A DNA stretch of 64,000 nt from SIG440 sp045579055. Lineage in GTDB: Bacteria > Bacillota > Clostridia > Monoglobales > Monoglobaceae. The notes below the pieces were generated by a model. It had not been told where the DNA came from. It ran no database searches and was given only the letters and a program-made list of their open reading frames with translations. Numbering within the stretch: the first letter of the stretch is position 1; each line of letters starts with the position of its first letter. Positions 26,735 through 35,903 of this stretch are shown here, one piece after another. The stretch lies in NCBI GenBank assembly GCA_045579055.1, contig JAZNLK010000136.1:21122-85121 (forward strand), given 5' to 3'. A program made the translations under genes and the position numbers.

Positions 26735-29395
26735 CTATTTCTCTTCAAGAACAAATACTGTTCTCACCGTGCTGCCCGAAATATAAACCACTACCACAGA
26801 GGCATTTTCGGGGTCATCAGCATACGTTTTAAGATCCTCAACGCTTCCTTCCGTAAAGCTTATATTGCCTCTCAGGTCTTCCATAATCATCACCTTTGCC
26901 GAAGAAAGGGGCAAAGAATCTCGTCCAACAGTTTCATCAAACTCACCGGGATCGCTTTCCAGACAGGTTGTCAGCAATAACTTACCCGATGATGCATCGA
27001 GTACTGTTCCCACAACCATACATTCGCCGTCGGCATACGGAGGATTTGTTGTACCGTGATTTCCGCCTCCAAGCTTGAAAACACGTTTTGCAGATGGATT
27101 TACAAGGCTTGGCATTGCATCGGTGGATGGGTCTGAAATTCCGATTACTTCACTCTTGATATTTGTTGTTATTCTGATGAAGTCACCGGGATTCAGCTTT
27201 TCATAAGCCGCATAGGCAGCCTCATTTATCACTTGTGTCTTGAGATTGCCGTTTCCTGCATCAATAACCTCAAGTGTCTTTACCACATCTCCGTCATCAT
27301 TGAGAGCCTGCGTTTTGTCCTGAACAATAAACGACCCCCAGGTTCCGTGATTAAATACCAATCTGTATACATACGCAAAATCCGCCACACGGCTGTCAGG
27401 GTCTACGTTACATACGTCAATGTAGTCATAATCCCATGTGTTCAGACTCATACCTTCAGCAAGATTGTAGTATTCATAATCAAGCTCCGAATATACATCC
27501 TTGAAGGGAACACGGTATGCCCTGTTGTCCTTTGTTGCAGCAACAAACGCACCTGTGTCTCTGTTATAAAAGCTGCTGCTTGTTCTTGAATATTTATAGG
27601 ATTCGGTTTCCAGGCGTCTGAGACTTGTTTCCGCATCCTCGTGGTCTGCATCGAAATAGAGTGTATCAAGTGCAATAAGCTTGCCTTCACTGTTAAGTGT
27701 ATATTTAACAGGCTGTGCAACCTCACCTTCGTCATAAGGCTTTACCGAAAGCTTTGCAGATTCCAGAAGACGAGCTTTGATGTCAGCAGCCTTGCAGGCA
27801 ACACCGTCAATCTTCACATTCTTGTTCATATCAAAAGTTGCCGCCTTCAGGTCTGTCTGCATCAGACGGAACTGAATTGTGTCGCCGAAAATTTCAGGCT
27901 CACTTACGCTCACAAGGTAGCCGTAGCTGTTCATTGAACCTGCAACTTCCACAATGACAATCATATCCTCGTATGTATAGAGTGTTACTGTTGCACCTGC
28001 TTTGATTTCCGACCTGGAGTCTTCGTCCATGCCGTCCCAGAGCTTGTAGGTAACCTCACCCACCGTCACTCTTTCATCAGTCACACTGCCAAGACGTGAA
28101 TTTGCTTTTGCATCCTTGAGAACCTCAATCACAACCTTGTCGTAGCCCGAATCCACTTTGGTGCGGCGTACTGCAAGAAGATCACGGTTGATTATTCTGT
28201 CGAAGTCATATGCCTTGCCGTCCTTTGTGACACTAACCTCATCTGAATTTTCAAGCTCAAGGTCTTTTCCGTCCTGAACCGCAAAAATCGTCATTTTGCT
28301 TGGATTCGTTGACTCTGCAAGAATAAATTCCACACTATCAATCAAAACAACATCAAAAGTTTTGTCGTTGTTGTTATCAACAAGCGTAACCTTGCCGTAC
28401 GCAGGCACCATCTCTTCCGGGTCAAGTGCCGGATATGCTCCACCGTTGAAAATAATTGAAGCAGATTTGGAAATCTTGACCTCTTTGTCCTTGTTGTTCT
28501 GTTCATAAGTATAAGTAAAATCAGAATAGCTGATAATTTCATCATAGTTCAAAATAAGCTCATTGTTTTTCTCGTCCTTAGTCATAAAAACAACATCTTT
28601 GCCATCTGCGTCTGCTTTATAATAATACTTAACCCTGTAACCAAGGAAAGCCGATGCGTCGCCGTCATAGTTATGAACTGTGCCACCGATTGAAACTGTA
28701 TTGTCGTTTATTGTATCCAGAATTTCATCAAGTCCCGTATCGGAGGTTGCATCAAGAACCGCACGGTCTGAAACCACACCGCGGAGATGCTCCGCACCCA
28801 GATAATCCTGACTGATTTCATAGCTTATTCCGTCACCGAAGCCCACAATTTTGCAGGCAGGAGCATGAAGTGCATTGTAAATCATCTTCAGAAACTCACC
28901 GCAAGTCACTGCATCACGGATTTTAACTCCGTCCATAATTCCTGTTTTGAGCATTACGGCATCAAAGCTTGTCACCGCAATATAGTCCTTGAAACCGAGA
29001 ATATTCGCAAGAACTCTTGCGGCTTCTTTGGTTGAAATGTTCTGAACAGGACGAAAACGACCGTCAGGATATCCAATCATATAACCCATATCAGAAACCG
29101 CCTTGATATAACCAAAGTACGGAGTTTCGGTTGTTACATCGTAATAAACGCTGTCATATCCAGAAGCCGTTGCCGCCGAGATGTCCGTCAGCTTGCAGAA
29201 ATACTCCGCTGCCTGAGCTCTTGTGAGACTCTTTTCAAGGTCAACCGAGTCCGCATCTTCAATAATATCGAATGCTGCAAGAAGTGCCAGTTGCTTGGCT
29301 GTCACAGCTTCAGATTCCGCCTCAGAAAAGGCAGGAATATAAAGAGCTGATACAACCAGAACCAATGACAAAATAAGTGCTGATATTTTTTTCAT
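26735..29395 (-). CDS. Surface protein with N-terminal SLH domains
   Basis: 886 aa. Signal peptide about 1-24 (start at 29395, AAAGGAAGG site; the longer frame to 29473 overlaps the previous gene). SLH modules at about 30-180 show SLTRAQAAEYFCKL and GYIKAVSDMGYMIGYPDGRFRP, anchoring it to wall polysaccharide. The remaining about 700 residues are beta-rich with repeated strand motifs such as KTFDVVLIDSVE and an ending VVVYISGSTVRTVFVLEEK. No enzyme motif is visible. It shares this layout and several blocks with the 1090-aa protein at 46588-49860. In both operons the gene directly follows a C-terminal-SLH gene, so the two products probably work as a pair. Confidence 0.8.
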   Translation of the reverse strand: MKKISALILSLVLVVSALYIPAFSEAESEAVTAKQLALLAAFDIIEDADSVDLEKSLTRAQAAEYFCKLTDISAATASGYDSVYYDVTTETPYFGYIKAVSDMGYMIGYPDGRFRPVQNISTKEAARVLANILGFKDYIAVTSFDAVMLKTGIMDGVKIRDAVTCGEFLKMIYNALHAPACKIVGFGDGISYEISQDYLGAEHLRGVVSDRAVLDATSDTGLDEILDTINDNTVSIGGTVHNYDGDASAFLGYRVKYYYKADADGKDVVFMTKDEKNNELILNYDEIISYSDFTYTYEQNNKDKEVKISKSASIIFNGGAYPALDPEEMVPAYGKVTLVDNNNDKTFDVVLIDSVEFILAESTNPSKMTIFAVQDGKDLELENSDEVSVTKDGKAYDFDRIINRDLLAVRRTKVDSGYDKVVIEVLKDAKANSRLGSVTDERVTVGEVTYKLWDGMDEDSRSEIKAGATVTLYTYEDMIVIVEVAGSMNSYGYLVSVSEPEIFGDTIQFRLMQTDLKAATFDMNKNVKIDGVACKAADIKARLLESAKLSVKPYDEGEVAQPVKYTLNSEGKLIALDTLYFDADHEDAETSLRRLETESYKYSRTSSSFYNRDTGAFVAATKDNRAYRVPFKDVYSELDYEYYNLAEGMSLNTWDYDYIDVCNVDPDSRVADFAYVYRLVFNHGTWGSFIVQDKTQALNDDGDVVKTLEVIDAGNGNLKTQVINEAAYAAYEKLNPGDFIRITTNIKSEVIGISDPSTDAMPSLVNPSAKRVFKLGGGNHGTTNPPYADGECMVVGTVLDASSGKLLLTTCLESDPGEFDETVGRDSLPLSSAKVMIMEDLRGNISFTEGSVEDLKTYADDPENASVVVVYISGSTVRTVFVLEEK

Positions 29396-29414
29396 AATAT
29401 TTCCTTCCTTTCTG

Positions 29415-31778
29415 TTAAATCTGACCTTCAATATATTTGAATATGTTGTGGAAGAACACAGCCGCTTCCGCACGGGTTACGGGGTTATTGGGGTTGAAGT
29501 TGCCCAAATCATCACCCTGAACAATTCCCGCCTGCTGGAATGTCACCACGTCATTGTATGCATATTCAGGAATTTCGATATAGTCACCAAACACCTTTGC
29601 AGGGGTCTTTTCTTCAATAAGAAATCCCTTTGAACGAATGAGACGTGCCGCCATTGCCACCATATCAGCACGGGTAACATTTTCACCGATACCGAATGTT
29701 CCGTCACCCTTGCCCTTTGTAACCCCAAGGGCATAAGCCGTGCAAATCGTGTCAAAATACCATTCGCCGTTCTTCACATCGGCAAAAACATTTGTCCCGC
29801 CTGATTTTGCGTCAATATAACAGGTCTTGAGGAGCATTGAAAGCAGTTCTTCACGGGTCACACTGTCTCCAGGACGGTAATTTCCCTTTCCGTCACCCTG
29901 AACAACGCTGATATTACGCAATGCATTGATTGCCTTCTCTGCCCATTCATAACCTTCAAGGTCTTTGAAAGCTTCAACGGGCTTTCTTTCTTCTTCAAGA
30001 GGAGTTTTTTCGGGTTCGATAACAATATCGGGAGCGATTTCAACATTTGTTGAACCGCCGGAGAAGCCTCCTCCGCCGCCACCGCCGCCTGAAGGTCTGG
30101 ATACCTTGTCTTCTTCTGCCTCTTCTTCAAATTCCTTCTGTTCTTCATACGCAATCTTATAGGCATCAATAATATCCTGAACACATTCAAAGGTCTTTCC
30201 AACCATTCTCAAATATACGCCCTTGCTGCTGACTTTTTTGTTGTCTTCCGAAAGCTCTTTCAGTTCTTCATAGGTTGATGAAACCTCCGCAAGGTCTGCA
30301 AAATCGTCTTCGATTGCCTTTTCCATTTTCGCCCACAGCTCACGTTCTGAATAATCATTCATCTTGTCGATGAAGGTCTTCACATTATTTGCAATTTCAT
30401 CAAGCACAATTATTTCTGTCGCAACCTCTTCGGGAACTGTGATGCTGTCATAATCCTTTTCCGCAAACAGTTCACAAAGAATTTTTGTCTTTGCTTCGCT
30501 GTAGCCTGCACCAACCGCAAGAATTTCGCTGTATTCATCAAGGAACGCCTTTGCCTCGGTCGTATCGGTGATTGTCTTGAATTCATCGGTCATTTCGGTG
30601 AGAACCGCCTCGGAATAAAGAGGAATTATGAACTGATATGTATTCACATCAAAGCCCGAAACACGAATTCTTCCCTCATCCCGATCGCCGTAAAGACTTG
30701 GGTCAACAGCAAAGGTTGCCGAAAATGCACCTTCCTGGTCAGTCTTAACCTGATAGATTGTCAGAAGTGCAGGACCTGCCGCATTGGAGTCAATTGCGTG
30801 GAATACAATATTTCTCACAGCAAAATCATCAACTCTGCCTGATATTGTAATACGGTTTCCGTTTATTGAAATCTTCCATTCATCCGCAAAATCAAATGCA
30901 CGGTCATCTGTCACCTTGCCGTATATGGTTTCCGCATCCAGCTGAGCTTCTCTTGCCGCCACAAAAGCCGCTTCCACATCCGCAAATGTGGTATATGCCT
31001 CGGTGTAACTTTCAGCCAGTTTTTTATACATTTCAGTCTCGTTCTGAATGAGGGGAACCGCTGTGCTGAAGGGGAGTATATGTGCATAAGTAACCGTCAA
31101 AAGATTCTTCAGAGCACCAATATCGCCGTTTTCACCCGCTTCATTAATTGCATCGAAAAAGGCTCTGTATTCTGTTATGTATTCCAACAAGCCGTTAATC
31201 GTTGTGGCAACCGAAGTACAGTCTTCAACCTCCGTCGGGGGATTATTCTCATAACTCTGATACATCAGTTCAAGCTCGTCCTGAGAATATGTTTCGGAAA
31301 TTCCCAGCATCTCGTTGTATGATGCAAAAAACTCACCCAAAGCCTGTGCACTTGTTATTGCCCCGAATGCCTCAACACAAGCATCAATCTCCGCCTGTGA
31401 ATAAAGAGGAATGCCGATTATTTTTCTTGAATTGTAACCCAATGCCCCCACCGTAATTGAGGCAGTGGCATCCGCATCATATCTTTCAGGGTTCAGAACA
31501 AGCATAAATTCGAACGTGCCTGCCGCATCGGAGAACACCTGACGTGATGCAATGTTTGTGGTGCCGTCTGTTACATAAAATGAAACACTTGTCTTTTTTG
31601 CAGTTGCCACCGAACCGCTGACTGTCACTGTATTCGCAACTGTTCTGACTGTAAGATTTTTGAAATCACCCTTAGTACTGTCGGAGGTTACCGCATCGCC
31701 CATAAGTGCCGCCGAAACCGAAGCCGTCAGCATACAAACTGTCAAAGCAAGGGCAACCAAGATTCTTGATATTTTCAT
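29415..31778 (-). CDS. Surface protein with C-terminal SLH domains and poly-Gly hinge
   Basis: 787 aa. Signal peptide about 1-23. Beta-sandwich modules (VTVSGSVATAKKTSVSFYV and the similar ITISGRVDDFAVRNIVFHA) lie at about 40-125 and 285-380. Each is followed by a long helical segment. A stretch of eight Gly (about 560-570) precedes three SLH domains (about 605-787: VTREELLSMLL, GENVTRADMVAMAARL, NPVTRAEAAVFFHNIF), which attach it to the cell wall. No catalytic motif. The internal order sandwich-helices-sandwich-helices suggests an old duplication. It is third in operon A, between two small secreted proteins and the N-terminal-SLH protein. Counterpart: the 1334-aa protein at 49876-53880. Confidence 0.8.
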   Translation of the reverse strand: MKISRILVALALTVCMLTASVSAALMGDAVTSDSTKGDFKNLTVRTVANTVTVSGSVATAKKTSVSFYVTDGTTNIASRQVFSDAAGTFEFMLVLNPERYDADATASITVGALGYNSRKIIGIPLYSQAEIDACVEAFGAITSAQALGEFFASYNEMLGISETYSQDELELMYQSYENNPPTEVEDCTSVATTINGLLEYITEYRAFFDAINEAGENGDIGALKNLLTVTYAHILPFSTAVPLIQNETEMYKKLAESYTEAYTTFADVEAAFVAAREAQLDAETIYGKVTDDRAFDFADEWKISINGNRITISGRVDDFAVRNIVFHAIDSNAAGPALLTIYQVKTDQEGAFSATFAVDPSLYGDRDEGRIRVSGFDVNTYQFIIPLYSEAVLTEMTDEFKTITDTTEAKAFLDEYSEILAVGAGYSEAKTKILCELFAEKDYDSITVPEEVATEIIVLDEIANNVKTFIDKMNDYSERELWAKMEKAIEDDFADLAEVSSTYEELKELSEDNKKVSSKGVYLRMVGKTFECVQDIIDAYKIAYEEQKEFEEEAEEDKVSRPSGGGGGGGGFSGGSTNVEIAPDIVIEPEKTPLEEERKPVEAFKDLEGYEWAEKAINALRNISVVQGDGKGNYRPGDSVTREELLSMLLKTCYIDAKSGGTNVFADVKNGEWYFDTICTAYALGVTKGKGDGTFGIGENVTRADMVAMAARLIRSKGFLIEEKTPAKVFGDYIEIPEYAYNDVVTFQQAGIVQGDDLGNFNPNNPVTRAEAAVFFHNIFKYIEGQI

Positions 31779-31791
31779 ATTTTTGCCCTCC

Positions 31792-32757
31792 TTATCTTAA
31801 TTCCACTGCATCCGAAAGCGGTCTGATATTCATCATATCATCCAGAACATAAAGCCCTGCAAAACCGCCCTCCAACTTGTCTGCAAAATCTGTTGTGTCA
31901 ACTTCAATTGTAACATCATTGTCGCCCACAGCCAGGTCTTTCACAACCTGTGTACAGTTGACCATTCTCATATTCTTATCAAAGAACACCATAACGGGAG
32001 TTGCTGTTGAACCCTTGGCATAATAGGTTACACCATTATCGGTTGCCTTTGTCACATCACCGCAGACGATTTTCATATCCGCTGCGAGAGTTCCTGCTGT
32101 AACATCTTCAATTCCCGAAACCTCGCTTCCGTCCATACTGAACAGAACGGCCTTAGCATAAACGCCTTCGAAAATTCTTATATTATCAAAATAACTGCTA
32201 TGCTTCAGACAATACATTCTCCACATGGCACTGGCTTCACCGGTATTGGCAATAGATGTGTTTACAACAAATCCAAAAGGTTCATTCACATCTCTCTTTT
32301 TGCGGTAAACCGTACCTCCGCTGACATCCTCGTTCATTACCATAACATAAGTATACCAAGTATCCGCTTCATGAGAAAGTGCCGATATTTGCAAAACACA
32401 CTTGGGTCTGTCACCATCAATGGTACCACCGTTCAACTCAACATATATATATCCACCGTCAACCTTCTGCCCGATTTTGAAGTCAAACATCATAACACCG
32501 CCATTGGGAAGGCTCGAAACAGATGAGTTGATTCTGTTAAGTAGAGTTTCACCGGTGCTGTTGTCAAAATGCACAACAGTATTGTCCCCTTCAGTCACTT
32601 CAACTCTTGCCGCACCCTTGGGTGGATCGTTTGCCTCAAACACATCCACTCCGTTTTCGAAGTCCACATTCAGATATTCCGCCGCAGACACACCAACTGT
32701 CAGCAATAGGCAGACAATTGCCGTCATCAAAGCCACTTTTAAAATCTTTTTTAGCAT
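31792..32757 (-). CDS. Small secreted beta-sandwich protein, paralogue of its upstream neighbour
   Basis: 321 aa, signal peptide about 1-25. Residues about 27-200 form a LamG/concanavalin-like module (YLNVDFENG at its start, FDNIRIFEG at its end). Residues about 205-321 form the C-terminal beta module shared with several proteins here (GGFAGLYVLDDMMNIRPLSDAVEL). It is homologous to the 350-aa protein 14 bp upstream. No anchor or catalytic motif is seen; a secreted carbohydrate-binding role is inferred. Start at 32757 is supported by GGGAGGG; the longer frame from 32790 overlaps the upstream gene. Confidence 0.75.
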   Translation of the reverse strand: MLKKILKVALMTAIVCLLLTVGVSAAEYLNVDFENGVDVFEANDPPKGAARVEVTEGDNTVVHFDNSTGETLLNRINSSVSSLPNGGVMMFDFKIGQKVDGGYIYVELNGGTIDGDRPKCVLQISALSHEADTWYTYVMVMNEDVSGGTVYRKKRDVNEPFGFVVNTSIANTGEASAMWRMYCLKHSSYFDNIRIFEGVYAKAVLFSMDGSEVSGIEDVTAGTLAADMKIVCGDVTKATDNGVTYYAKGSTATPVMVFFDKNMRMVNCTQVVKDLAVGDNDVTIEVDTTDFADKLEGGFAGLYVLDDMMNIRPLSDAVELR

Positions 32758-32770
32758 TGTTATCCCTCCC

Positions 32771-33823
32771 TTAGTAAAGCTCAACAGCATCCATCAAAGG
32801 CTCTGCCGTGACGAAGTCCTTCCACATATAGTAGCCGATGTAGCCACCGTCCAGCTTGTCATAAAATCCCGATGTATCAATATCCAAAGATATGGTCTGC
32901 TTGCCGGCTTTCACCGTAACACCCTCAAGGGTAACGCAATCAATCATCTTGCCTGACGCATCATAAACAACCGCAAAGGGAAAAACCTCTCCACCGTCGG
33001 TAACTATTGTCTGACCGCCCGACACCGTTGTCTTAACATCTCCGCTGATAAAATCCGTTGTGGCAGTGAGTGTTCCGTTTGTGACCTGACTCAGCTCAGT
33101 GATTGCTTCGCCGTCCATTTCAAAGTGTCCGCCGGTTCCCACACCGCCCTGACAAAAGCAGATGTTGTCAATCATATAGTCAACCTGACCGCCATAAATA
33201 CGGAAGTCACCATTGACAGTTCCGGTCACATTTCCTCTTGCCTGGTTTCTCACAAAAGTATAAGGCTCATCAGAGTCTCTTTCCTTGCGGTAAAGTGCCA
33301 AGGATGAAAAATCGCTGTTCACGTGAGCAATATATGAATACCAAACATCATTCTCGGGAGTGAGACGGAAGCCGTCAGCATAATTCATCATTGTCAGACC
33401 GATTCTGGGACGGTTGCCCGAAGGACCACCCTTGCTAAGCTCAATCATAACATATTTTATAGCATTGCTTGCCGTCAGATCACCGGTTGTTGAAAGCTGT
33501 ATAAAGTCAAAAGCAAACATACATTCGCCATCAATAACGCTTGATGCCGCCATATGGCTGTCAATTACACCTGCACCGCTTGCACCTGATTTTCGGTTCA
33601 CAAACTTCACAACCGTGTTGCCCGGCTTATAGGGATCCTCAATTACTTCGCGCATCAAAAGCTCCGAATTGGAAGTGCCGCTGGAAAATCCGCTTTTGTT
33701 GTCGTTTTCCGAAACATTCTCAAAGTCCTGATAAAAAGGCTGTACTCCTGCCGCAGATACATTCACCGCAAAAAGCGACAAAAGCATCACACACACAAGC
33801 ATCATTGTTAAAACTTTTTTCAT
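32771..33823 (-). CDS. Small secreted beta-sandwich protein, first gene of operon A
   Basis: 350 aa, signal peptide about 1-25. A LamG-like sandwich (PFYQDFENVSEN ... DYMIDNICFCQGG) is followed by the shared C-terminal module ending GYYMWKDFVTAEPLMDAVEL. It has no SLH or wall anchor. It is likely a glycan-binding or lectin-like exported protein, by analogy with LamG domains. RBS AAGGAGG. Its promoter (TTTACT-17-TATAAT) has operator site 2 seven bp upstream of the -35, so the whole six-gene operon should respond to the AraC regulator at 35904. Confidence 0.75.
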   Translation of the reverse strand: MKKVLTMMLVCVMLLSLFAVNVSAAGVQPFYQDFENVSENDNKSGFSSGTSNSELLMREVIEDPYKPGNTVVKFVNRKSGASGAGVIDSHMAASSVIDGECMFAFDFIQLSTTGDLTASNAIKYVMIELSKGGPSGNRPRIGLTMMNYADGFRLTPENDVWYSYIAHVNSDFSSLALYRKERDSDEPYTFVRNQARGNVTGTVNGDFRIYGGQVDYMIDNICFCQGGVGTGGHFEMDGEAITELSQVTNGTLTATTDFISGDVKTTVSGGQTIVTDGGEVFPFAVVYDASGKMIDCVTLEGVTVKAGKQTISLDIDTSGFYDKLDGGYIGYYMWKDFVTAEPLMDAVELY

Positions 33824-33869
33824 TTCCTTTCCTCCTTGGATAAATTGAAATTTATACCTTTATGATAAA

Positions 33870-33898
33870 ATTATATATATAATACAGTCAAAAGTAAA
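33870..33898 (-). promoter_or_regulatory. Promoter of operon A
   Basis: TTTACT (33893-33898), 17-bp spacer, TATAAT (33870-33875) on the minus strand. An overlapping alternative is TTGACT (33886-33891) with TATCAT (33862-33867) at 18 bp. I favour the first because it puts the operator at the same 7-bp distance as at two other promoters. Confidence 0.7.
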
Positions 33899-33905
33899 TG
33901 CAACT

Positions 33906-33934
33906 TTCTACTTTTTTTATTGATATATCCTACT
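33906..33934. promoter_or_regulatory. Tandem AraC-type operator, site 2 (operon A)
   Basis: Half-sites TTCTACT (33906-33912) and TCCTACT (33928-33934) are 22 bp apart with TTGATATA before the second. The site begins 7 bp upstream of the operon A -35 box. The rest of 33824-34016 is AT-rich and holds no gene. Confidence 0.65.
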
Positions 33935-34016
33935 GTTTGATATAAAAAAGCCGTTTTAGAGAAAGTATATGGTAATTAATCCATTATTTTCTCCAAAACA
34001 GCTTGAAAATGCCCTG

Positions 34017-35771
34017 TTAGTCTTCGATTGCCGCTTTCCTTGAATTTATCTCATGAAACACATTCGGGTCAAACTTATGACGTCTGTCATAATACAAAAG
34101 TCCGTTTTCTTCCTGCTCGATGTCATAAAGCTGAGTGTAACAGAATCCCATTATTGATTTATTATCCAGAAGAACATCTGTGAGAGCTTTGTACCTTGCA
34201 ATAAACTCTTCTTCCGTCTTGGGAGCATTTCCATAGCCCCAGGATTTTTCATTATATGCCTTTGGCGCCCACTTGATTCCGCCGTATTCGCTGATGAACA
34301 AGGGAAGCTTGCCATCCCAATCGCTTGTTTTATAGGCTTGAAGCCAGTCGGTATAGTCAACATAATCAACGATTTCACCCTCAGCCGCTTTTTCATAATG
34401 CTTTGCCAGCTTTTCGGAATCCTGCTCATAATTGTGAAGGTCATAGATATCTGTCACGGTATGGAACCAACCGCTTGTGTCGATTACAGGACGGGTTGGG
34501 TCAAGTGCCTTTGTAACACGATATGTCATCTCAATCACCATATTACACTGACGTCTGTTCTTCAAATCCTTTGTTTCGTTAAAGGGACACCAGCCGATAA
34601 TCGAAGGATGGCTGAAGTCACGTTCAACCGCTTCCATCCATTCGGGAAGAAAGTACTGCAGCTGTTCCATTGTGGAAATGTTCAGATTCCAGTTTGCGTG
34701 TTCTTCCCACACAAGATATCCTAACTTGTCCGCCCAGTAAAGGAATCGGGGTTCAAAAATCTTTTCGTGAAGTCTTGCACCATTGAAGCCAAGCTCCAGA
34801 CCGAAAATAACATCATTTTTCAAATCCTCGTCGGTGGGAGCTGTATAAAGTCCGTCAGGATAGAAACCCTGGTCAAGAACCCATCTGCCGAATACGGTTC
34901 TGCCGTTGATTTTGAATTTTTTGCCCTCAAGTGCAACTGTACGAAGTCCGAAATAGCTGTCAACTTCGTCAAGAAGATTACCGTCCTTTGAAACGGTAAT
35001 CTTCAGGTCATAAAGATTACCCTGACCAACATCCCAAAGATGCTTTTCGGAAACCGCAACGGTGAGGCTTGCCACATTGGACATTGCGGTTACTTCTGCC
35101 TTGCCCACACTCTTGCCTTCCCAAAAGGCTTCGGCTGTTACAACCGCTCCCACAAATTCACCCATCATCTTTGCTTCAATGTGAACTGATGGATTTTCAA
35201 TCTCGGTTGTCATTTTCAGGTTTTGGATGTAACACTTGTCAACACATTCCATCCAAACTGTTTGCCAGATGCCTGTTGTTCTGGTATAGAAGCAGCCGTA
35301 GGAATCCTTCTTTGCACACTGCTTGCCCGCGGGCTGATTTTCGCTGCGTACATCATCATAGGCACAAAGGGTTATGTAGTTGCCGCTTTCCTTCAGATAT
35401 TCGGTTATGTCAAAGCTAAAGGAAGTATAGCCGCCCTTATGTTCACCAACTCTTTCACCGTTGACAAAAACTATTGCATGATAGTCAACCGCACCGAAAT
35501 GAAGAATAACATTCTTGCCTTCCCAGTTTTTGGGGATTTCAACGTCCTTTCTGTACCACACGCAATTCATAAAATCAGTGTGTCCTATGCCCGAAAGACG
35601 ACTTTCTGGACAGAAGGGAACGGTAATCTTGCAATCCAAGCTGTCGCGGTTTGCAAATCCTCCCTCTTCACCAATTTTCGCATTGTCTATTTCAAAGTCC
35701 CATTCGCCGTTGAGATTGAGCCATTCTCCTCTCACCATCTGGGGTCTTGGATATTCATTCCTTGGTATCAT
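34017..35771 (-). CDS. GH2-family glycoside hydrolase
   Basis: 584 aa, no signal peptide, so cytoplasmic. GH2 layout: a jelly-roll sugar-binding domain (about 1-175, NLNGEWDFEID, VWYRKDVEIP), an Ig-like domain (about 180-275) and a TIM barrel (about 276-584). The acid/base Glu is E399 in GWCPFNE and the nucleophile Glu is E495 in FISEYGG, both at the expected distance. It hydrolyses a beta-glycoside by retention; galactoside, glucuronide and mannoside cannot be separated here. It is shorter than LacZ and similar in size to beta-glucuronidase-type members. It is divergent from the AraC regulator and has operator site 3 seven bp upstream of its -35 box. Confidence 0.9.
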   Translation of the reverse strand: MIPRNEYPRPQMVRGEWLNLNGEWDFEIDNAKIGEEGGFANRDSLDCKITVPFCPESRLSGIGHTDFMNCVWYRKDVEIPKNWEGKNVILHFGAVDYHAIVFVNGERVGEHKGGYTSFSFDITEYLKESGNYITLCAYDDVRSENQPAGKQCAKKDSYGCFYTRTTGIWQTVWMECVDKCYIQNLKMTTEIENPSVHIEAKMMGEFVGAVVTAEAFWEGKSVGKAEVTAMSNVASLTVAVSEKHLWDVGQGNLYDLKITVSKDGNLLDEVDSYFGLRTVALEGKKFKINGRTVFGRWVLDQGFYPDGLYTAPTDEDLKNDVIFGLELGFNGARLHEKIFEPRFLYWADKLGYLVWEEHANWNLNISTMEQLQYFLPEWMEAVERDFSHPSIIGWCPFNETKDLKNRRQCNMVIEMTYRVTKALDPTRPVIDTSGWFHTVTDIYDLHNYEQDSEKLAKHYEKAAEGEIVDYVDYTDWLQAYKTSDWDGKLPLFISEYGGIKWAPKAYNEKSWGYGNAPKTEEEFIARYKALTDVLLDNKSIMGFCYTQLYDIEQEENGLLYYDRRHKFDPNVFHEINSRKAAIED

Positions 35772-35802
35772 TTTACAGCCCTCCTATCATATATTACTCA
35801 TA

Positions 35803-35831
35803 AGTATAGCTACAACACTTCAGAAAGTCAA
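35803..35831 (-). promoter_or_regulatory. Promoter of the GH2 gene
   Basis: TTGACT (35826-35831), 17-bp spacer, TATACT (35803-35808) on the minus strand, about 30 bp before the start codon. Operator site 3 starts 7 bp upstream of the -35. Confidence 0.75.
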
Positions 35832-35838
35832 TGCAAAA

Positions 35839-35866
35839 TTCTACTTTTTTATTGACATATTCTACT
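35839..35866. promoter_or_regulatory. Tandem AraC-type operator, site 3 (GH2/AraC divergent region)
   Basis: Identical half-sites TTCTACT at 35839-35845 and 35860-35866, 21 bp apart, with TTGACATA between. It sits between divergent promoters: upstream of the GH2 -35 and overlapping the -35 of the AraC gene. Confidence 0.7.
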
Positions 35867-35880
35867 GTTTGCTGTAAAAT
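35852..35880 (+). promoter_or_regulatory. Promoter of the AraC regulator gene, overlapping its operator
   Basis: TTGACA (35852-35857), 17-bp spacer, TAAAAT (35875-35880). The second operator half-site lies in the spacer, so bound regulator would block RNA polymerase; autorepression is inferred. Confidence 0.7.
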
Positions 35881-35903
35881 AAAACTACAGAGGAGATGAT
35901 TTT

